DNA from: CAIUSP01 sp964594365
GTDB taxonomy: Bacteria > Actinomycetota > Thermoleophilia > Solirubrobacterales > 70-9
Length of the DNA stretch: 9,485 nucleotides
Direction: 5' to 3'
Assembly (NCBI GenBank): GCA_964594365.1
Contig: CAZQMB010000033.1
Location: forward strand, 1 to 9,485
A program made the position numbers and the translations under genes. The number at the start of each line of letters is the position of its first letter. Positions within the stretch are counted from its first letter, which is position 1. Below the pieces are notes generated by a model. The model had not been told where the DNA came from, searched no databases, and was given only the letters and a program-made list of their open reading frames with translations. Of this stretch, positions 1 to 4,880 are shown in pieces.

Positions 1-629
1 ACGAAGTACTTGCCCTTGGCGGCCGACGGCTTGGCGCGGTTGATCTCGTCGATCACGGCCGCGTAGTTGTCGAGCAAAGCCTGCTCGGTGAAGCTCGCCT
101 TGCCGATCGCGAGGTGCACGATCGATTGACGGTCAGTTCGGTACTCGACCTTGCCGGCCTTTGCCTCGCCGACGGCCTTCTCGATCTCGTCGGTGACGGT
201 GCCCACCTTGGGGTTCGGCATCTTGCCCTGGGGTCCGAGGACCTTTCCGAGCTTTCCAACGTGAGGCATCATCGCGGGAGTCGAGATCACCACATCGAAG
301 TCGGTCCAGCCCTCTTCCACCTTGGCCGCGAGATCCGCCCCGCCCACGTGATCCGCACCTGCTGCCTCGGCATCGCGGGCCTGATCGCCCTCGGCGAAAA
401 CACACACGGAGACGTCCTTGCCCAAGCCTGAGGGAAGCGCGAGGGTCCCGCGCAGCTGCTCCTCGGCGTGACGCACGTTCACACCGAGCAACACGTGGAG
501 CTCGATGGTCTCGTCGAAGCCTGCCTTGGCGCCCTCCTTGACCAGTCGGATCGCCTCCTTGGGCGGGTAGGCCTTGTCGCGATCGATCTTGTCGACCGCC
601 TCGCGGTAACGCTTGCTGCGGCCCGCCAT
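1..629 (-). CDS. rplA: Large-subunit ribosomal protein L1 (uL1), C-terminus cut by window edge
   Basis: L1 builds the L1 stalk of the 50S subunit, helps release deacylated tRNA from the E site, and in many bacteria represses its own operon by binding its mRNA. The ATG is at 629-627. I read 209 residues before the window ends; the family is usually about 230 long, so roughly the last 20-25 are missing. Visible landmarks are a basic N-terminus (MAGRSKRYREAVDKID), the central segment VGKLGKVLGPQGKMPNPKVG at residues 124-143, which is the L1 signature, and KAGKVEYRTD near 157-166. It is the last visible gene of the rpmG-secE-nusG-rplK-rplA group. The start overlaps the rplK stop by one base (TGATG), so translation is probably coupled. 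A Shine-Dalgarno-like GGAAGGA precedes the ATG but lies partly inside a palindrome (separate entry). Family assignment is certain; autoregulation here is only inferred from relatives. Confidence 0.97.
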   Translation of the reverse strand, partial: MAGRSKRYREAVDKIDRDKAYPPKEAIRLVKEGAKAGFDETIELHVLLGVNVRHAEEQLRGTLALPSGLGKDVSVCVFAEGDQARDAEAAGADHVGGADLAAKVEEGWTDFDVVISTPAMMPHVGKLGKVLGPQGKMPNPKVGTVTDEIEKAVGEAKAGKVEYRTDRQSIVHLAIGKASFTEQALLDNYAAVIDEINRAKPSAAKGKYF

Positions 630-1066
630 CAGGACTCGAGTCCTTCCACCGTTACGCCCATCGAGCGCGCGGTGCCGGCGATGATCTTGGTTGCGGCGTC
701 GAGATCGTTGGCGTTCAGGTCGGGCATCTTCTTCTCGGCGATCTCGCGAGCCTGGTCGACCGTGATCGATCCGACCTTGTTGGTGTGGGGCTCACCGGAG
801 CCCTTCTGCAGTCCGGCGGCCTCCTTGATCAGGAAGGCGGCAGGCGGAGTCTTGGTGATGAACTCGAACGAGCGATCCTCGAAGACGGTGATCTCCACCG
901 GGATGATCGTGCCCGAGTCCTGCTGGGTCTGGGCGTTGAAAGCCTTGCAGAACTCCATGATGTTGACGCCGTGCTGTCCCAGGGCGGGCCCGACCGGCGG
1001 AGCCGGATTGGCAGCCCCCGCGGGGATCTGCAACTTGATCAGGGTCATTACTTTCTTGGGTGCCAT
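629..1066 (-). CDS. rplK: Large-subunit ribosomal protein L11 (uL11)
   Basis: L11 forms, with 23S rRNA, the GTPase-associated centre at the base of the L7/L12 stalk; it is the site of thiostrepton action and of stringent-factor activation in known bacteria. The protein has 145 residues, close to the usual 141-144. The N-terminal domain shows the proline-rich segment PAPPVGPALGQHGVNIMEFC (residues 21-40). The C-terminal RNA-binding domain shows TNKVGSITVDQAREIAEKK (95-113) and NANDLDAATKIIAGTARSMG (118-137). The ATG at 1066-1064 is preceded by GAGAGGA (1085-1079), 12 nt away, a somewhat long spacing. It lies 29 nt after nusG and its TGA shares its A with the rplA ATG. Nothing in the sequence looks unusual for the family. 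Confidence 0.98.
   Translation of the reverse strand: MAPKKVMTLIKLQIPAGAANPAPPVGPALGQHGVNIMEFCKAFNAQTQQDSGTIIPVEITVFEDRSFEFITKTPPAAFLIKEAAGLQKGSGEPHTNKVGSITVDQAREIAEKKMPDLNANDLDAATKIIAGTARSMGVTVEGLES
631..644 (-). promoter_or_regulatory. Perfect 14-bp palindrome over the rplA ribosome-binding site
   Basis: The sequence AGGACTCGAGTCCT is its own reverse complement. In the minus-strand mRNA it spans the last codons of rplK and ends in the UGA stop region, directly before the rplA AUG. Folded, it gives a 5-bp stem (AGGAC/GUCCU) with a UCGA loop that would hide the AGGA part of the only purine-rich Shine-Dalgarno candidate. A ribosome finishing rplK would open it. The palindrome is directly visible; its role in coupling is inference, and a palindrome of this length could occur by chance once in a window of this size. 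Confidence 0.5.
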
Positions 1067-1095
1067 GGGTTCTGGTGGTCCTCTCTCGGGTGAGG

Positions 1096-1617
1096 TTAGA
1101 TCTTCTTGACCTGGTCGTAGTTCACCTCGACCGGGGTCTCCCGGCCGAAGATCGAAACCAGCACCTTGAGCTTCTGCGAGTCGTCGTTGATCTCGGCGAT
1201 CTCACCCGAGAAGTCGGCAAGCGGGCCGGAGATGACCTTGACCGACTCGCCGATGGCGAATTGGGCCTGAGTGCGCGGACGCTCAGCCGTCTCACGGTTG
1301 AGCATGCGATCCACCTCGGCCTTCGGCAGCGGCACCGGGTCGGTGCGCGAACCGACGAAGCCGGTGACGCCCGGCGTGTTCTTGACCACTCCCCAGGACT
1401 CGTCGGTCATCTGCATCTGCACCAGGACGTAGCCCGGCATGGTGCGCTTCTCCACCTGTACCTGCTGGCCATCTTTGACCTCGGTGATCTGCTCGGTGGG
1501 TACCACCACGTCGCGGACGTTGACGCTCTGACCCATCGAGTGGATCCGGTGCTCGAGGTTCTGCTTGACCTTGTTTTCGTGGCCTGAGTAGGTGTTGATT
1601 ACGTACCAGTGGAACAT
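1096..1617 (-). CDS. nusG: Transcription termination/antitermination factor NusG
   Basis: NusG binds RNA polymerase near the clamp, modulates pausing and Rho termination, and through its KOW domain can link RNA polymerase to ribosomal protein S10. The 173-residue product has an NGN domain at about 1-108, starting with the typical WYVINTYSGHENKVKQNLEH (residues 4-23) and including RTMPGYVLVQM (58-68) and VKNTPGVTGFVG (78-89). The KOW domain follows at about 121-173, with FAIGESVKVISGPLADFSGE (120-139). Length and domains match the standard bacterial form without the large insert seen in some actinobacteria. It lies 44 nt after secE and 29 nt before rplK. The region before the ATG (AAGAGAAAGAGA) is purine-rich but holds no clear GGAGG. 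Confidence 0.98.
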   Translation of the reverse strand: MFHWYVINTYSGHENKVKQNLEHRIHSMGQSVNVRDVVVPTEQITEVKDGQQVQVEKRTMPGYVLVQMQMTDESWGVVKNTPGVTGFVGSRTDPVPLPKAEVDRMLNRETAERPRTQAQFAIGESVKVISGPLADFSGEIAEINDDSQKLKVLVSIFGRETPVEVNYDQVKKI

Positions 1618-1661
1618 CTGTCGGTGTGTCTCTTTCTCTTGGTTGCGGTTGGTTGCGCCGG

Positions 1662-2375
1662 TTAGAGGATCAGATTGACGAGGCGACTGAAGACTGTGTC
1701 GAGGACGCCCAGATATGCGGCGCAGGCAGCGACGAAGAGGATCGTCACCGCGGAGGCCTGAATCAATGTGTCACGGTCAGGCCACTGGACGCGTTTCAGC
1801 TCTGCCCAGCAGGATACGAGGAAGGCGACTACCCGGCCGCGCTGCTTGGGCTCGGCCTTGGTCTCGGGGAGGGGCTTCGCCTTGCGGCCACCCTTCTTCC
1901 CCTTCTCCTTCTTGGGTGACTCCTTCGTCTCGGTCGCAGCTGCGGCAGCCTCGCGCTCCTTCGCCTCGCGGCGCTTGCGCTGACGGCGGGTCTCCTTGCC
2001 GGGCTTGGGTGCGGCGGGAGGCTCGGTGGTCGGGGGCGGGCCGGGCTCTACTCCTCCCGTCACGCCGGGGACGGCAGGCGCCGTAGATGAGCCGATCGGG
2101 TTCTCGGTGGGAACGGTTTCGCCTGAGGGAACGTCCTCCTCCGCAGCCTTGGTGTGCTCACCGTAGTCGGCGACGTTAGCGCCGGTCTCGATCACGGCTT
2201 CCACTTCGGCGACGTCGCCCGACACGGGGACCTGAGTGTCGTGCTGGGCGCGGGATTCGGCAGCGGCTTCGCCAGAGCCGACAGCGTCCTTGCCGCCTGC
2301 CTGCTGCTGGCCGGCAGCCTGCTCCTGCTCACGCCGCTTGCGCTCGGCCTTTCTCTGTGCTCTCGACTTTGCCAT
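1662..2375 (-). CDS. secE: Preprotein translocase subunit SecE with a long low-complexity N-terminal extension
   Basis: SecE clamps the two halves of SecY in the plasma-membrane protein-export channel. The recognisable SecE part is only the last 58 or so of 237 residues: the amphipathic segment with AELKRVQWPDRDTL (191-204) followed by one transmembrane helix at about 207-228. Minimal bacterial SecE is near 60 residues. The first ~175 residues are hydrophilic, Ala/Pro/Glu/Lys-rich and probably disordered. They contain two similar strongly basic blocks, RAQRKAERKRREQEQ (5-19) and TRRQRKRREAKERE (129-142), separated by an acidic stretch, and a Lys-rich segment (KKEKGKKGGRKAK, 155-167) just before the core. 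Such extensions occur in other actinobacteria but this one is long. The ATG start is supported by the 27-nt gap after rpmG; a later start cannot be excluded. The SecE call rests on the C-terminus plus gene order. Confidence 0.93.
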   Translation of the reverse strand: MAKSRAQRKAERKRREQEQAAGQQQAGGKDAVGSGEAAAESRAQHDTQVPVSGDVAEVEAVIETGANVADYGEHTKAAEEDVPSGETVPTENPIGSSTAPAVPGVTGGVEPGPPPTTEPPAAPKPGKETRRQRKRREAKEREAAAAATETKESPKKEKGKKGGRKAKPLPETKAEPKQRGRVVAFLVSCWAELKRVQWPDRDTLIQASAVTILFVAACAAYLGVLDTVFSRLVNLIL

Positions 2376-2402
2376 GCACTGGTCCGCTGGACGCGGAGAT
2401 CC

Positions 2403-2564
2403 CTAGCGGGTCTCCTTATGTGGGGTGTGGCGTCCGCACCAACGGCAGTACTTGCGCATCTCGATCCGGTCGGGCGAGTTGCGCCTCGACTTGATCGTCT
2501 CGTAATTCCGCCGCTTGCACTCCTCGCATGCGAGGGTCACACCTATTCGCTGATCTCCGGCCAT
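2403..2564 (-). CDS. rpmG: Large-subunit ribosomal protein L33 (bL33), zinc-ribbon type
   Basis: L33 is a small 50S protein near the E site. Translating from the ATG at 2564-2562 to the TAG at 2405-2403 gives 53 residues beginning MAGDQRIGVTLACEECKRRN and ending RWCGRHTPHKETR. Two Cys pairs, C13-x2-C16 and C40-x2-C43, mark the zinc-binding (C+) form, and RNYETIKSRRNSPDRIEMRK (19-38) is typical of the family. A GGGAG (2576-2572) lies 7 nt before the ATG, which supports this start. It is the first gene of the secE-nusG-rplK-rplA group, 27 nt ahead of secE. In many actinobacteria a C-minus paralogue replaces zinc L33 under zinc limitation; whether one exists here cannot be seen. No tRNA-Trp gene is found beside it. 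Confidence 0.96.
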   Translation of the reverse strand: MAGDQRIGVTLACEECKRRNYETIKSRRNSPDRIEMRKYCRWCGRHTPHKETR

Positions 2565-2601
2565 CGCTCAACTCCCGTTCGAAATTTTGGACCTCTTTAC
2601 G

Positions 2602-2630
2602 AAAAAAACCTCCGGCCGCGGGGCCTGAGG
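2602..2630 (-). terminator. Strong intrinsic terminator between the glycosidase gene and rpmG
   Basis: On the minus strand a hairpin with arms CCTCaGGCC and GGCCgGAGG (one A-G mismatch, CCGC loop) at 2630-2609 is followed at once by seven T residues (2608-2602). A flanking A-U pair can extend the stem. This is a textbook Rho-independent terminator. It lies 68 nt after the glycosidase stop and 37 nt before the rpmG ATG. The simplest role is to end the glycosidase transcript. If the rpmG promoter lies upstream of it (see the -10 candidate at 2638-2643), it would instead work as an attenuator. Confidence 0.85.
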
Positions 2631-2637
2631 TGCTGTG

Positions 2638-2666
2638 AATATAGCGCGCCAGCCTCGAGAGGACAG
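2638..2666 (-). promoter_or_regulatory. Possible promoter upstream of rpmG
   Basis: The minus strand has TATATT (2643-2638), five of six matches to the TATAAT -10 consensus, in an otherwise GC-rich stretch. A poor -35 candidate, CTGTCC (2666-2661, three of six), lies 17 nt further upstream. The predicted start would fall just before the terminator hairpin, so transcripts would carry it in the rpmG leader. The 37 nt between the T-run and rpmG contain no better promoter, though they are AT-rich (CCAAAATTTCGAA). Weak evidence, position only. Confidence 0.3.
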
Positions 2667-2698
2667 CCGAGCCGGTGCGCAAGGGACTCTTCTTTCAG

Positions 2699-4279
2699 TC
2701 AGGCGCTTCCCGAAACCGACCAGATCAGACTGGTCCGTGAGCCCACTCGCGCACGAAGCTTGGCCTTCCCTGTGATTGAGAGCTTGGCCGTGACTGGCAC
2801 ACCCTTCCGGACCCCGAGCTTCGCAATCCGCGTCCACTTGCCCTTGATCAGTTGCTCGATCAGCGCGTTGCCCTTCAATGGCGGTCTGAACCACGCGGTA
2901 GCGGCATTCGAGGAGGCACGCTCGACGGTGAACGGGAAGGTGAACGCGGTCATCGCCGGCTTGGGTGGTTGGTCGGCCACGGTGAACGGCCAGGTCGCGG
3001 TGTTGGGGAAGAGACCGACGTTGCACTGCCGCGTGCAGCCCTCGGGATTGCTCACCGGGTCGTAGGGGACCTGGTCGCGGAGCTTGAAGTAGAGGAACAG
3101 ATCCGCGCCCTTCTGCCAGAGCATCCGCATCGCGCGTTGAATCGTGTCGGCTTGACTGCGAAGGCTGGGTGCCCCCGGATCGGGGGGATTGCTGCCGGTC
3201 CAGAACTCGGTCGCCCAGATCGAGCGACCACCGGACACTGACGGCGTGACTTGGCCGAGTCTCTCGATCGCCCTCAGCAGACGCGTTCCGCGCTCGAAGT
3301 TGGAGGGGCGGAGATCCGAGTTCGGGTAGTAGGGAAGCGCGCCGATGTCCCGGTTGGCGGAAGGGATGGCGTTGTGGGCGAAGACGTCGAGTTTCGGTTT
3401 GGAGGAACAGTCGACTCTCACCTGCCCGCCGGACTCGCGAACGCAGAACATCTGCCGCATGAAGTCGAGCGGACCGGTGCGTACCTGAGCGAGATCGGGA
3501 TCGGTACCCGGTCCCGCCGGTGCGGTCCCCGGTCCGATCACCACTGCACCGGGTTGAGCGGCATGCACCGCACCGTAGAAGGCGTTCAGCATCGAGCGGT
3601 AGTGACCTGCCACGAAGGGCGATCCGTCGGGGTTGAGCTGGGGGTTCATGAAGCTGAAGAGGTTCGGTTCGTTCCAAGCCTGGAGGTATCTGACTCGCGG
3701 GAGAGGCGACCCTGATCCTGGCGGGGTGTACGAACCCGAGTAGCGTGTCGCAACCGCCGCGCCGAAATCGGCGAAGGCGGAGGCGCTCGGCTTCCAGGTG
3801 CCCTTCCCTGCGCACTCGGGGGGAATCTGGCCCTCGGCACACTCGAGGGGAGGTCTGCCCGCTCCCTCGGCGAACTCCGGCGCTCCCCAGATGGTGAGCA
3901 GGACCTGCATCCCTCGTTGGCTGGCGGCGCGCACCGCCGCGTCGTAGGCGGAGAAGTCGTAGTTGGGATCTGCGGGGTTGGCAGGTGCGGTGGGAGCGAC
4001 CGACTCGTCCACCAGGGCATTCCTCCAGATCAGATCGAGGCGTATCAACCCCGTCCCGCCCTCGTCCGCACGATCTAGCCAGAAGGCGCGCTGTGGCTCG
4101 GGAGTGTCCAGGTCCATGAATTCGGCGTTGTCGTAGAGCGCGAGTTGGTACGGCGGGCGATCGGCCGCCGCTGCCGATCCGGGAGGAAGCGAGGTCCAGA
4201 TTCCCAAGATCAGAAGGAGCGCCGCGGAGACAGGCGCCAAGTACCGGAGCGGAACCGCAAACGCCTTGGCCCGGGTCAT
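2699..4279 (-). CDS. Exported clan GH-A glycoside hydrolase (cellulase/GH39-like TIM barrel)
   Basis: This 526-residue protein is probably a secreted retaining glycosidase. A hydrophobic signal segment (about 12-28) leads to SAAAAD (35-40), a likely signal-peptidase site. The barrel follows: GGTGLIRLDLIWRNALV (74-90) and QVLLTIWGAPEF (125-136) look like early strands of clan GH-A enzymes. YLQAWNEPNLFSF (198-210) carries the Asn-Glu pair with E204 as acid/base, and SIWATEFWTGS (353-363) carries E358 as nucleophile. Both catalytic glutamates are thus present and correctly ordered. Cysteines at 147, 156, 279, 291, 415 and 419 could form disulfides outside the cell. Residues about 450-526 look like a small beta domain. 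The substrate is unknown; by position in a polysaccharide locus it may cut the local exopolysaccharide, as the GH39 enzyme PslG does in Pseudomonas. Its ATG overlaps the preceding stop (ATGA), so the two are probably co-translated. Confidence 0.9.
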   Translation of the reverse strand: MTRAKAFAVPLRYLAPVSAALLLILGIWTSLPPGSAAAADRPPYQLALYDNAEFMDLDTPEPQRAFWLDRADEGGTGLIRLDLIWRNALVDESVAPTAPANPADPNYDFSAYDAAVRAASQRGMQVLLTIWGAPEFAEGAGRPPLECAEGQIPPECAGKGTWKPSASAFADFGAAVATRYSGSYTPPGSGSPLPRVRYLQAWNEPNLFSFMNPQLNPDGSPFVAGHYRSMLNAFYGAVHAAQPGAVVIGPGTAPAGPGTDPDLAQVRTGPLDFMRQMFCVRESGGQVRVDCSSKPKLDVFAHNAIPSANRDIGALPYYPNSDLRPSNFERGTRLLRAIERLGQVTPSVSGGRSIWATEFWTGSNPPDPGAPSLRSQADTIQRAMRMLWQKGADLFLYFKLRDQVPYDPVSNPEGCTRQCNVGLFPNTATWPFTVADQPPKPAMTAFTFPFTVERASSNAATAWFRPPLKGNALIEQLIKGKWTRIAKLGVRKGVPVTAKLSITGKAKLRARVGSRTSLIWSVSGSA

Positions 4280-4833
4280 TTCCCGGCGCGGGGTACTCGC
4301 GGTGCTTCGACCTCGGGCCGGTCGAACCGTTTCGCGATCACAGCGGTCAAGAGGACGATCAGCATCAGGCAGGGCAGGAGCCAGCCCATGCCACCCAAGG
4401 CCGCGGAGAGAAACGACGAATCACCGGAGGGAGGATCCAGCCTCACTGCGACCGCAGCGGGAGCCCGCTCAGCCGGCTCGGCGTCCTTCCGGTCGGGCTT
4501 GCCTTTGCCCTTCTTCCCGCTGCTCTCACCGCCGGTCGGAGCCGAGTACGAGCTGCCGTAGTCGTAGGAGCTCCCTGAATCAGACCCCGACCCTGAGTCC
4601 ACCGACGGTGATGGCTTGTCCGATCCGCCGGGATTGGGCTCGGGACGCGGTTCGGGTACCGGGGGCGGTGGCTCCTCGTACTCGTCGATCACATCGGCCC
4701 TGGCGGTGCTGATCGATCCGGGCACCATCCCTGAGAGACTCAAAGCGCAAGACCCGAGCAGCGCCACCAGACAGGCGGCTGACACCAAGACGAAGGTGGG
4801 AACGGAGGCGCGGTTTCGAGGTGTCTGTTCCAT
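4276..4833 (-). CDS. Unrecognised exported low-complexity protein with C-terminal membrane anchor
   Basis: I do not recognise a family. The 185 residues have a clear layout. A hydrophobic N-terminal segment (about 11-38) ends in STARAD (42-47), a plausible signal-peptidase site. An acidic-proline run (EEPPPPVPEPRPEPNP, 53-68) and a Ser/Gly/Asp/Tyr-rich linker (71-106) follow. A basic patch KKGKGKPDRKD (107-117) and a short spacer lead to a second hydrophobic segment (about 141-167), and the basic tail KRFDRPEVEAPRVPRAGK ends the protein. This predicts a stalk outside the membrane held by a C-terminal helix with a cytoplasmic tail. There is no LPXTG motif. It is first of a two-gene unit, joined by an ATGA overlap to the GH-A glycosidase, which suggests a joint function such as holding or aiding the enzyme at the surface; this is inference. 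The ATG at 4833 lies 47 nt from the divergent ligase-like gene. Confidence 0.8.
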   Translation of the reverse strand: MEQTPRNRASVPTFVLVSAACLVALLGSCALSLSGMVPGSISTARADVIDEYEEPPPPVPEPRPEPNPGGSDKPSPSVDSGSGSDSGSSYDYGSSYSAPTGGESSGKKGKGKPDRKDAEPAERAPAAVAVRLDPPSGDSSFLSAALGGMGWLLPCLMLIVLLTAVIAKRFDRPEVEAPRVPRAGK

Positions 4834-4843
4834 GGGTGGATGA

Positions 4844-4861
4844 GCAGGCTGTCACGCCTGC
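4844..4861. promoter_or_regulatory. Inverted repeat in the 47-bp divergent intergenic region
   Basis: GCAGGC and GCCTGC are separated by TGTCAC, a perfect 6-bp inverted repeat with a 6-nt spacer. It lies in the only non-coding DNA between the stalk/glycosidase pair (minus) and the ligase-like gene (plus). It may be an operator that controls both, or a hairpin in the minus-strand leader. On the minus strand CCTAAT (4876-4871 area) is a modest -10 candidate. The repeat is visible; its function is inferred and short repeats of this size are common. Confidence 0.35.
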
Positions 4862-4880
4862 GACTTGCTGATTAGGTTAG

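Noticed and set aside
1067..1095. Possible L1-binding regulatory site in the nusG-rplK gap
   Set aside because: Only a weak CCTC/GAGG pairing is present, and I cannot find the rRNA-like L1 target structure; not enough to call a site.
468..1109. 213-residue open frame on the plus strand
   Set aside because: Antisense to rplA and rplK, which are unmistakable; no domain features of its own.
2154..3065. 303-residue open frame on the plus strand
   Set aside because: It runs antisense across secE, rpmG, the terminator and the end of the glycosidase gene, with no recognisable domain.
2568..3842. 424-residue open frame on the minus strand, rich in arginine
   Set aside because: It lies out of frame within the glycosidase gene, whose frame has a signal peptide and both catalytic glutamates. 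The Arg-rich, repeat-free product is typical of a GC-rich shadow frame.
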